A stretch of DNA of 5,731 bases from Candidatus Altimarinota bacterium (GTDB taxonomy: Bacteria; Patescibacteriota; Gracilibacteria; UBA4473): assembly GCA_905478675.1 (NCBI GenBank), contig CAJQJI010000046.1:1-5731 (forward strand), given 5' to 3'. The notes below the pieces were generated by a model. The model searched no databases. It had not been told where the DNA came from and worked only from the letters and a program-made list of their open reading frames with translations. A program made the position numbers and the translations under genes. Position 1 is the first letter of the stretch. Each line of letters begins with the position of its first letter. This document shows, in pieces, positions 1 to 4,382 of the stretch.

Positions 1-152
1 CGAGATTTAGACCAAAAAGTGGCCAAACCAAGTTCAGCCGATTTTTCAATGGCTTCTTGGTTGGCATGAGCCACCATTAGCACTTGTCCTGTTTGGTGAT
101 CTTGCGCAATGGCTATCACAAAGCCAGCATTTTTTTCATAGTTCAGTTTCAT
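1..152 (-). CDS. hisI: Phosphoribosyl-AMP cyclohydrolase HisI, N-terminal part (runs off the window)
   Basis: Only the first 50 codons are present; the gene continues past base 1. The translation matches the start of HisI proteins: the block TGQVLMVAHANQEAIEKS (residues 21-38) corresponds to the family's SGEVLMLxYMNxEAL segment, and LGLATFWSKS (41-50) to the SGxxxFxSRT/S stretch. HisI opens the ring of phosphoribosyl-AMP in the third step of histidine synthesis, in the cytoplasm. The metal-binding Cys and Asp residues lie outside the window, so catalytic completeness and any fusion to HisE cannot be judged. The ATG at 150-152 is chosen because a good Shine-Dalgarno AAAGGA (160-165) lies 7 nt upstream and an in-frame TAA lies shortly before it. 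It is the second gene after hisG on the same strand, 162 nt downstream, which fits a his operon. Confidence 0.88.
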   Translation of the reverse strand, partial: MKLNYEKNAGFVIAIAQDHQTGQVLMVAHANQEAIEKSAELGLATFWSKS

Positions 153-312
153 CGCCGTATCCTTTCCAGATGTACGGTTTTATAATTTTGAGTTCGAACT
201 TAGTTCGAACTCGTGAATCGAAGAAAGGCACCACGCCTCTCTCCGCTCTAGAGTTTTGTAAAAGAGCAGGGAAGTGGGGATGATGGAATATGTTTTGGTA
301 GATTTGGTTCAT
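136..312 (-). CDS. Possible 58-codon ORF between hisG and hisI with an HHPH motif (uncertain)
   Basis: An ATG lies 2 nt after the hisG stop codon, which is ideal spacing for translational coupling. It opens a 58-codon frame that runs across the whole gap and ends with TGA inside the hisI coding sequence, out of frame with it. Codons 10-13 read His-His-Pro-His. The rest (for example RGVVPFFDSRVRTKFE) matches no family I know, and it covers two inverted repeats, so much of it may be chance translation of structured non-coding DNA. The His cluster, placed between two his genes and echoing the true leader upstream of hisG, is the reason to record it. No U-tract terminator follows, so any effect would be on translation or mRNA stability. 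Confidence that it is a real gene is low. Confidence 0.25.
   Translation of the reverse strand: MNQIYQNIFHHPHFPALLQNSRAERGVVPFFDSRVRTKFELKIIKPYIWKGYGDETEL
160..165 (-). promoter_or_regulatory. Ribosome binding site of hisI
   Basis: AAAGGA on the minus strand lies 7 nt before the hisI ATG. It is the only convincing Shine-Dalgarno motif in the window. Part of it (GAAAGG) is complementary to the CCUUUC in the 3' arm of the hairpin at 219-245, so sequestration is possible but unproven. Confidence 0.6.
190..212. repeat. Tandem palindrome: two copies of AGTTCGAACT one base apart
   Basis: The self-complementary 10-mer AGTTCGAACT occurs at 191-200 and 202-211, separated by one T and flanked by G and C. 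The whole 23-bp block is therefore an inverted repeat around base 201. The copies are spaced 11 bp apart, about one helical turn, which would suit two dimers of a DNA-binding protein. The block lies upstream of hisI and covers the position of a -35 element for the TATAAA at 179-184 (minus strand). It could equally fold as an 11-bp RNA stem in the hisG-hisI transcript. Confidence 0.7.
219..245 (-). other. Strong 11-bp RNA hairpin in the hisG-hisI intergenic region
   Basis: On the minus-strand transcript CGGAGAGAGGC pairs with GCCUUUCUUCG around the loop GUGGU. All 11 positions pair, two of them as G-U. On the plus strand those two become A-C mismatches, so the structure favours minus-strand RNA. 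No U-tract follows, which argues against an intrinsic terminator. A processing or stabilising element, or part of a translational switch for hisI, is possible. Confidence 0.55.
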
Positions 313-314
313 AT

Positions 315-1253
315 TTAGGTGGCACTAATAAGATCTGGCTGCGTAGCGACAATACTGTTAGCGCCAGCTTGTTGAAGTTGCACAATTAGTTTTGGGGCCT
401 TCCCTTTATCAATCATAACTTCAACGGCACTAAAACCTTCGCCTGCCGGTGTTATAGTGGGAGTTTTTCGTTCTGGAGTAAGCGCTAAAACGTTTGGAAG
501 CGCTTGATTGGGAACATTATATTTAACCATTCGGTATTTTTCAGCATTAATAACAATCTCAATTCTTTGTTTAAATTCACTCATCGTTCGGTCTTTAATG
601 GCATCTAAATCACCAACCGCAAAGAGCTGAATAGAAGCCTCCATGACGTTTGGCAGCGGAGCCCTGAGTCCAAACGCTTGGGCCGCGCCTTCTTCATCAA
701 GAATTTTGCCGCCATTTTGGCGAACCGTGTTACCAGTTTCGACAATATCAGTCGCCATTTGGTTCCCTTTAAGGGCACGACGAATTTGCACATCTGCTCC
801 AGAGCCAAAAGGTCGTACCTGAATATCTTTGGTATTAGTTTTTAATAATTCACTTACGTCTTCGCGCTCTAAATACTGGCGAGAGAGTCCAGGATACTTA
901 GAGAGGAGCCAGTCGAGTTTTCCCAGGGTGTCAGGCATACCAATCGGGGCAATGCGGCATTTCGCCCTTTCTAAATCAAAAAGGGGTGTAACCGCGCCTT
1001 GTAATTGCGAACTAATGCGACTTTGAGCCTCATAAGCAATATCGGCTCCGAGTAATAAGCCATCGAGTTCACCGTCTTCTATCATAAAAGCTACTTGATC
1101 AATGTCTTTAACGGCGATGAGTCGCAGGTCTTCGTCTTTTAAATCAACTTCTTCAGTGCGGTCAAAGTTTCGTAACCGGTAGCCAGCACTATTAAGCGTT
1201 TCTTTTGTAGGTGTAAATACTCTGTCTTGTTTTGAAATTCCGAGTCTTAACAT
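315..1253 (-). CDS. hisG: ATP phosphoribosyltransferase HisG, long form
   Basis: HisG condenses ATP with PRPP to give phosphoribosyl-ATP, the first committed step of histidine synthesis, in the cytoplasm. The 312-aa product has the family layout. The N-terminal catalytic domain opens with LRLGISKQDR, corresponding to the LRIAxxKxGRL start of HisG. The PRPP-binding segment ATDIVETGNTVRQNGG lies at residues 167-182. A C-terminal HisG_C (ACT-like) domain spans about 230-308, ending in the QQAGANSIVATQP segment typical of the long form. Long-form HisG is a self-sufficient hexamer inhibited by histidine and needs no HisZ, so feedback control is expected. No Shine-Dalgarno sequence precedes the ATG; the upstream stretch is U-rich and contains the terminator of the his attenuator. 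Start and length agree with the family. Expression appears to be set by the His-codon leader peptide at 1331-1399. Confidence 0.95.
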   Translation of the reverse strand: MLRLGISKQDRVFTPTKETLNSAGYRLRNFDRTEEVDLKDEDLRLIAVKDIDQVAFMIEDGELDGLLLGADIAYEAQSRISSQLQGAVTPLFDLERAKCRIAPIGMPDTLGKLDWLLSKYPGLSRQYLEREDVSELLKTNTKDIQVRPFGSGADVQIRRALKGNQMATDIVETGNTVRQNGGKILDEEGAAQAFGLRAPLPNVMEASIQLFAVGDLDAIKDRTMSEFKQRIEIVINAEKYRMVKYNVPNQALPNVLALTPERKTPTITPAGEGFSAVEVMIDKGKAPKLIVQLQQAGANSIVATQPDLISAT

Positions 1254-1274
1254 GTTGTAAAAAAATTAAATAAA

Positions 1275-1301
1275 TAAAAAAATACCCCGCATTCGCGAGG
1301 C
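1275..1301 (-). terminator. Attenuator terminator upstream of hisG (strands 3:4)
   Basis: On the minus-strand RNA CCUCGC (1300-1295) pairs with GCGGGG (1290-1285) around a GAAU loop. This gives 6 bp with one U-G, plus a possible closing G-U pair. It is followed by UA and then U7 at 1282-1276. It has the form of an intrinsic terminator but lies inside the 5' leader of hisG, 22 nt before the start codon, so it must be conditional. Its 5' arm and loop (CGCGAAUG) are also the 3' half of the competing antiterminator. Confidence 0.85.
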
Positions 1302-1364
1302 TTAAAGGTTTGTAGTTGAATTTTTTGGTTCTACATCAAAAAGCGCCGCGAATGGAGTTCACGG
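1290..1364 (-). promoter_or_regulatory. his attenuator: alternative hairpins 1:2 and 2:3
   Basis: Strand 1 CCGUGAA (1364-1358) pairs with UUCGCGG (1352-1346) around CUCCA: 7 bp, one U-G. Strand 2 CAUUCGCGGCGCUU (1354-1341) can instead pair with strand 3 AAGCCUCGCGAAUG (1303-1290): 13 pairs including one G-U, with a single C-C mismatch. This 2:3 antiterminator consumes the 5' arm and loop of the terminator at 1275-1301, so the two cannot coexist. Strand 1 begins at the last base of the third consecutive His codon. A ribosome stalled for lack of charged tRNA-His would therefore block 1:2, free strand 2 and allow read-through into hisG. This is the logic of the enterobacterial his leader; the pairings are read directly from the sequence. 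Confidence 0.85.
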
Positions 1365-1399
1365 TGATGATGTTGTAAGGCAGAAATTTGAAAATTCAT
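1331..1399 (-). CDS. hisL: his operon leader peptide (22 codons, His-rich)
   Basis: A 22-codon ORF runs from ATG to TAG upstream of hisG. Its central part reads LQHHHRELHS: codons 10-12 are CAT CAT CAC and codon 16 is CAT. Four His in 22 codons, three of them consecutive and directly abutting strand 1 of an alternative-hairpin system, is the signature of a his operon leader peptide. The peptide itself has no function beyond being translated; ribosome stalling at the His codons reports histidyl-tRNA charging. No Shine-Dalgarno sequence precedes the ATG. It begins 11 nt after a predicted -10 box, so initiation is probably on a nearly leaderless mRNA. The stop codon lies 77 nt before hisG and 8 nt past the end of strand 2, so a terminating ribosome would partly cover strand 2 and favour the terminator. 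The name is by analogy with E. coli hisL; the sequences are not homologous. Confidence 0.85.
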   Translation of the reverse strand: MNFQISALQHHHRELHSRRFLM

Positions 1400-1410
1400 C
1401 TGTACGAAAA

Positions 1411-1438
1411 AAGGTAACACAGATTTTTTAATCGTCAA
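1411..1438 (-). promoter_or_regulatory. Predicted promoter of the his leader and hisG
   Basis: The -35 is TTGACG (1433-1438). After a 16-nt spacer comes TACCTT (1411-1416), preceded by a TG one base upstream (extended -10). Transcription would start about 4-5 nt before the leader ATG. The -35 lies only 14 nt past the stop codon of the pilin-like gene. The -10 hexamer is a weak match, so the exact start is uncertain. Confidence 0.5.
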
Positions 1439-1452
1439 ATTTTTTTACACAA

Positions 1453-1827
1453 CTAAGCCGTAATCCACACTTGAATCAACTCAACAATCCACCATGCAAA
1501 ATAGGCGACGACTAAGCCTGCTACGGCATAGGTAATCGTTTTTTTCCCTTGCTCTTTATCATTACTAACACTCCCAATCATGTACTGAACCCCACCAACC
1601 ATAATCATTACAACCGCAAAACCACCAGCAACACTTAGGACGACTTGTACCCAGTAAAGGACGAGTGCTGGTAGATGTACCATGTGCACTTGTCCCTCTG
1701 TAATACTCATGCCCTCAATGGTGCCGTCTGGAGGCAGGATGGAAATCCCTTGAGCCAACGCGCTCGGCGCATAGAAACTTAAGAGCACTAAGGCGAGACC
1801 AAAACAAAGGGAGTAGTTAAATTTCAT
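1453..1827 (-). CDS. Small secreted/membrane protein resembling T4SS-type pilin (TrbC/VirB2-like)
   Basis: This 124-aa protein has a clear Sec signal peptide (residues 1 to about 25: short basic start, hydrophobic core, SALAQ cleavage region). A short polar segment follows, then two transmembrane helices, about 53-84 and 98-122, joined by the polar loop SVSNDKEQGKKT (86-97). The pattern 'hydrophobic helix, GGVQYM, charged loop with K, TITYAVAGLVVAYF helix' is typical of small proteins annotated as T4SS pilins in Patescibacteria and of the TrbC/VirB2 fold. Such proteins may form pili or membrane assemblies for DNA uptake or attachment, but no type IV secretion or pilus genes are visible here, so the role is inferred. 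The gene stands alone between tRNA-Arg and the his leader, with its own promoter. The TATAAT box lies 8 nt before the ATG, so the mRNA is probably leaderless. Family assignment is by pattern, not by search. Confidence 0.65.
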   Translation of the reverse strand: MKFNYSLCFGLALVLLSFYAPSALAQGISILPPDGTIEGMSITEGQVHMVHLPALVLYWVQVVLSVAGGFAVVMIMVGGVQYMIGSVSNDKEQGKKTITYAVAGLVVAYFAWWIVELIQVWITA

Positions 1828-1835
1828 TTCGCTTA

Positions 1836-1864
1836 ATTATACCGTAAAAATCCGCCAGAAACAA
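1836..1864 (-). promoter_or_regulatory. Predicted promoter of the pilin-like gene (leaderless)
   Basis: A perfect TATAAT -10 (1836-1841) is preceded after 17 nt by TTGTTT (1859-1864). Only 8 nt separate the -10 from the ATG, so transcription should start at or within a base or two of the start codon. The promoter lies just after the 3' end of the tRNA. Confidence 0.6.
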
Positions 1865-1880
1865 TAGAGCTGAATCCGCG

Positions 1881-1954
1881 TGGTGTTTCCGACAGGGATC
1901 GAACCTGTATTTACCCCTTAGGAGGGGGTTGTTCTTCCATTAAACTACAGAAAC
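1881..1954 (-). tRNA. tRNA-Arg (anticodon CCU), CCA encoded
   Basis: The minus strand folds into a complete cloverleaf. The acceptor stem is GTTTCTG/CGGAAAC (one T-G), followed by discriminator A and an encoded CCA (1881-1883). The short D arm is GTT...AAC. The anticodon stem ACCCC/GGGGT carries loop CTCCTAA. The variable loop is 4 nt, and the T arm is ACAGG-TTCGATC-CCTGT. The anticodon CCU (plus-strand 1920-1922) reads the Arg codon AGG. Without CCA the molecule is 71 nt. It starts 14 nt after the ilvN stop codon on the same strand with no room for an obvious separate promoter, so it is probably co-transcribed with ilvBN and released by RNase P. No terminator is seen after it. Confidence 0.95.
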
Positions 1955-1968
1955 TTATGATAGACGTA

Positions 1969-2460
1969 TTAGTTAGGATCTTCCATAGCAATAATACCAC
2001 TTCGTACCCAATCAAGAACTTCAATATCAGCTTGAATTAATTTTTCTAAAAATGCATCTAATTTTTGGGAGGTATCAATTAATTCAATCGTCGTTTGATC
2101 GTTTTCTTTTGAGACTTCTTGGCTTAAAATAGCGGCTTCAGCTTTTTGGAAGAGTTCTGCTTGTGCAGGAGAACTAATTTTGACGCGCGCTAAGACAATC
2201 TCTCGACGGAGACATTGAGAAGGTTTTAAAACTTGAACCGAGCGAATTTCAACCAGTCTATCAATGAGTAAGGCGGCCTTGTTCGCTTGTGATTCATCTC
2301 CGTCTATCACAATCGTAAAGCGTGATTCTTGCTTGTTAATGGTGCGCCCAACCGTGAGCGAGTCAATGTTGAATAGCTTGCGGCGTAATAAGCTTGAAAT
2401 TCGTGATAATACGCCTGGGGCATTACGTGTAATAACAATCAGAATAAATCTTTCAGTCAT
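1969..2460 (-). CDS. ilvN: Acetolactate synthase (AHAS) small regulatory subunit IlvN
   Basis: This 163-aa protein has the normal length and layout of IlvN/IlvH. An N-terminal ACT domain (about residues 4-78) begins RFILIVITRNAPGVLSRISS and contains the FNIDSLTVGRT segment. A C-terminal ALS_ss_C domain (about 84-160) contains the CLRREIVLARVKI start typical of the family. It binds the IlvB catalytic subunit, activates it and confers valine feedback inhibition; the APGVLSR region is where valine binds in characterised ACT domains. It follows ilvB by 15 nt on the same strand. The spacer is pyrimidine-rich (CCCCCTCTTT) and has no Shine-Dalgarno motif, so translation probably relies on reinitiation by ribosomes leaving ilvB or on SD-independent initiation. 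tRNA-Arg follows directly. Confidence 0.95.
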   Translation of the reverse strand: MTERFILIVITRNAPGVLSRISSLLRRKLFNIDSLTVGRTINKQESRFTIVIDGDESQANKAALLIDRLVEIRSVQVLKPSQCLRREIVLARVKISSPAQAELFQKAEAAILSQEVSKENDQTTIELIDTSQKLDAFLEKLIQADIEVLDWVRSGIIAMEDPN

Positions 2461-2475
2461 AGTTAAAGAGGGGGA

Positions 2476-4182
2476 TTAAGCGGCGTCAATTTGATGATTT
2501 TTGTCGAGCAAGGTATTTCCAAGGCTGTCTCCGGTTGGTACCATTGGGAAAACATTTTCTTCTTTTTCTACTTTGAATTCGGCTAAAATTGGGCCTTCAT
2601 GGTGCTTCATTTTTTCAATTAAGGCCTCGGCTTCATCTGGGGTGGTCGCACGGAAGCTTGGAATTCCATAGGCGTCACCTAACTTCACAAAGTCTGGGTT
2701 TTTAAGGGGCGTATCAACGTAGTTTTTATCATAAAACAATTCTTGCCATTGGCGGACCATGCCCAGAAAAGAATTATTGAGAATGATAATTTTTACCGGT
2801 AAGTTATCTTGAGCAATCGTGGCCAATTCCTGGCTGTTCATCTGAAAGCCACCGTCACCAGAAATAGACCAAACCCGATGGCCCGAAAAGGTCGCCCCAA
2901 TGGCGGTTGGCAAAGAAAAGCCCATAGTCCCCAAACCACCAGAGGTTAAAAATTTGCGTGACTTTTTCGGGAAAAATCGTTGCGCCGCCCACATTTGGTG
3001 TTGTCCTACATCTACTAAAACCACATCGTCATCGCCTAAGGTTGAATAAAGTTGATTAATGACGGTAATTTCGGTTAGCTTTTCGGCTGGACCACGCTCA
3101 AGTGGCCAAGCGTTTTTTTTGCTGATTAATGTCGTGTTCCATGTTTGATATTGTGTAGCCAAACCGGTTTTAAGGGCTTTGGTTAAAGCGGGTAAAGTGT
3201 CATGGATTTGGCCGTGTAAGCTGACTACAGCTGGAACATTTTTATTAAATTCAGAAGAATCTATATCAAAGTGTATAAATTTTTTGTTCGACTTAAAGGC
3301 TTCTAATTTTCCCGTAATGCGATCATCAAAGCGGATACCAATACCAAGAACTAAATCGGCGTGGTGTACCGCAAAATTAGCCGCACCAGTTCCATGCATG
3401 CCCAGCATGCCCAAACTTAGATCCGCGGTATTATCGTAGCCTCCAATCCCGTGTAATGTCCACACATTAGCTATATTTGTTTTTTCTAAAAAAGCTTTAA
3501 GGTCGGCTTCCGCGTTCGATAATACAACCCCATGCCCATAAATGACCACTGGCTTTTTAGCCTCAGTTATTAGTTGTGCCGCTGTTTTAATAGCCGTTTC
3601 ATTAACGGTTGGTGGTAACTTATAACCTGGTAGTTGTAGATCAAAACCTTCGTTACGTTCTAATTTAGCTTGTATAGAAGCACTGACTTCCGCCATTTGT
3701 TCGCATTTTGGAATATCAATTAATACGGGCCCAGGACGCCCACTTTTAGCTAAATAAAAAGCTTCGGCTAACACCCGAGGAATATCATCCGCGGATTCTA
3801 TAAAGTAAGAATGTTTTACGATTGGCTCGCAAATACCCACAATATCAGTTTCTTGAAAAGCATCACTGCCAATTAAATGTTTAAATACATTACCGGTAAT
3901 GGCGACCATTGGAATTGAGTCCAACATTGCATCCGCAATTCCCGTGACTAAATTTGTCGCTCCTGGGCCAGAAGTGGCTAAACAAACGCCCACTCCTTGC
4001 GTGGACCGAGAATAGCCTTGCGCGGCGAAAGCGGCCGCTTGTTCGTGTCGTACCAAAATACGACGAATACTAGAGCCAGGCATGGCATCATAAATCGGTA
4101 AAACGGCCCCCCCAGGATAGGCAAAAATCTCTGTCACTAAGTGATTTTCAAGGGCTTTGAGAAGGGCTTGAGCTCCAGTCAT
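2476..4182 (-). CDS. ilvB: Acetolactate synthase (AHAS) large catalytic subunit IlvB
   Basis: AHAS is a ThDP- and FAD-dependent enzyme that condenses two pyruvates to acetolactate, or pyruvate with 2-ketobutyrate, in the first common step of valine, leucine and isoleucine synthesis. The 568-aa protein is full length. The N-terminal ThDP domain (about 1-165) has AYPGGAVLPIYDA (21-33) and the catalytic Glu47 in RHEQAA. The central domain (about 190-330) has IRFDDRITG (283-291), part of the FAD-binding region. The C-terminal ThDP domain (about 380-535) has the metal/ThDP motif GDGG (442-445) through NN (469-470). GMVRQWQE (474-481) is typical of true AHAS and not of pyruvate oxidase or other relatives; its Trp479 corresponds to the substrate-specificity/herbicide-site Trp. 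The ATG has only a weak GAGA upstream; an in-frame TAA just before it rules out a longer start. It is preceded by a branched-chain leader peptide and attenuator and followed by ilvN. Confidence 0.97.
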   Translation of the reverse strand: MTGAQALLKALENHLVTEIFAYPGGAVLPIYDAMPGSSIRRILVRHEQAAAFAAQGYSRSTQGVGVCLATSGPGATNLVTGIADAMLDSIPMVAITGNVFKHLIGSDAFQETDIVGICEPIVKHSYFIESADDIPRVLAEAFYLAKSGRPGPVLIDIPKCEQMAEVSASIQAKLERNEGFDLQLPGYKLPPTVNETAIKTAAQLITEAKKPVVIYGHGVVLSNAEADLKAFLEKTNIANVWTLHGIGGYDNTADLSLGMLGMHGTGAANFAVHHADLVLGIGIRFDDRITGKLEAFKSNKKFIHFDIDSSEFNKNVPAVVSLHGQIHDTLPALTKALKTGLATQYQTWNTTLISKKNAWPLERGPAEKLTEITVINQLYSTLGDDDVVLVDVGQHQMWAAQRFFPKKSRKFLTSGGLGTMGFSLPTAIGATFSGHRVWSISGDGGFQMNSQELATIAQDNLPVKIIILNNSFLGMVRQWQELFYDKNYVDTPLKNPDFVKLGDAYGIPSFRATTPDEAEALIEKMKHHEGPILAEFKVEKEENVFPMVPTGDSLGNTLLDKNHQIDAA

Positions 4183-4200
4183 AAATTCTCGGTTTTACAT

Positions 4201-4231
4201 AAAAAAAGCGGTTCAACATTAGCCCCGGCTT
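4201..4231 (-). terminator. Candidate attenuator terminator upstream of ilvB (strands 3:4)
   Basis: On the minus-strand RNA AAGC-C-GG (4231-4225, one bulged C) pairs with CCGCUU (4211-4206) around a 13-nt loop, and the U7 tract at 4207-4201 follows. The stem is only 6 bp, so this is a weaker terminator than the one before hisG. An additional or alternative pairing, AGUGGUU of the Val codons (4273-4267) with AACCGCU (4213-4207), could close a larger structure just before the U-tract. The U-tract lies 18 nt before the ilvB ATG, within its leader, so termination there would be conditional. Confidence 0.5.
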
Positions 4232-4252
4232 AAGATCAAGTTCTTAAGTCGG
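4225..4252 (-). promoter_or_regulatory. ilv attenuator antiterminator hairpin (strands 2:3)
   Basis: CCGACUUAAG (4252-4243) pairs with CUUAAGCCGG (4234-4225) around an 8-nt loop. There are 9 pairs with one A-C mismatch. The 3' arm overlaps the 5' arm of the candidate terminator (4231-4225), so they exclude each other. Strand 2 begins 2 nt after the leader stop codon (4255-4257). A ribosome at the stop would cover strand 2 and favour termination. One stalled at the Val codons (4275-4267) would leave strand 2 free and favour read-through. The repeat GGCTAAT flanks the hairpin on both sides. Confidence 0.6.
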
Positions 4253-4254
4253 TA

Positions 4255-4290
4255 TTAGCCGAGCATAACCACTACAATAGAAAGGTTCAT
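4255..4290 (-). CDS. ivbL: ilvBN operon leader peptide (11 codons, Ile-Val-Val-Val-Met-Leu)
   Basis: An 11-codon ORF, MNLSIVVVMLG, ends in TAA 72 nt before ilvB. Six of its codons specify branched-chain amino acids (Leu3, Ile5, Val6-8, Leu10), including Ile-Val-Val-Val in a row. Its place directly before an alternative hairpin and a U-tract is the classical arrangement of branched-chain leader peptides such as E. coli IvbL; the symbol is by analogy of role. Ribosome stalling on Val/Ile/Leu codons would report low charging of these tRNAs. No Shine-Dalgarno precedes it. The ATG is 11 nt after the predicted -10 box, the same spacing as for the his leader, implying a very short 5' end. The frame stays open upstream with no other ATG, so ATG at 4288-4290 is the natural start. 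Confidence 0.75.
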   Translation of the reverse strand: MNLSIVVVMLG

Positions 4291-4301
4291 AAACGTAATG
4301 G

Positions 4302-4330
4302 ATATTAAAATAGAGCAGACTGTTTGTAAA
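4302..4330 (-). promoter_or_regulatory. Predicted promoter of the ilv leader and ilvBN
   Basis: The -35 is TTTACA (4325-4330); after a 17-nt spacer comes the -10 TAATAT (4302-4307). The expected start lies about 4-6 nt before the leader ATG. Its -35 box shares bases with the -35 of the divergent promoter serving the HIT gene. Confidence 0.55.
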
Positions 4331-4352
4331 ATTATTTTGCCTTTCTTACAAT
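4324..4352 (+). promoter_or_regulatory. Predicted promoter of the tandem-HIT gene
   Basis: The -35 is TTGTAA (4324-4329), then a 17-nt spacer, then the -10 TACAAT (4347-4352), 30 nt before the ATG. Expected 5' UTR is about 23 nt, with no Shine-Dalgarno motif in it. The -35 overlaps that of the opposite ilv promoter. Confidence 0.5.
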
Positions 4353-4382
4353 TAGACAGAACGTTACATAAAAATAACCCCT

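Noticed and set aside
190..212. LexA/DinR-like box (GAAC...GTTC)
   Set aside because: The GAAC and GTTC halves are separated by 3 nt where the Gram-positive SOS box needs 4, and the adjacent genes are histidine genes.
190..234. tRNA remnant suggested by GTTCGAACTC and a nearby CCA
   Set aside because: The sequence resembles a T arm, but no acceptor or anticodon stem can be built around it.
829..1026. 65-codon plus-strand frame inside hisG
   Set aside because: It lies antisense within a clear hisG and has no recognisable protein pattern. The same holds for the frames at 605-808, 2264-2479 and 3179-3439 inside or across hisG, ilvN and ilvB.
1440..1455. Terminator after the pilin-like gene at the T-rich run
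   Set aside because: There is a T/A run but no GC-rich stem before it, so transcription may run on into the his leader.
4183..4382. T-box riboswitch upstream of ilvB
   Set aside because: T-boxes are common before ilv genes in Firmicutes, but there is no AGGGUGGNACCGCG-type T-box sequence and the leader is too short for the specifier stem I. A coding leader peptide explains the region better.
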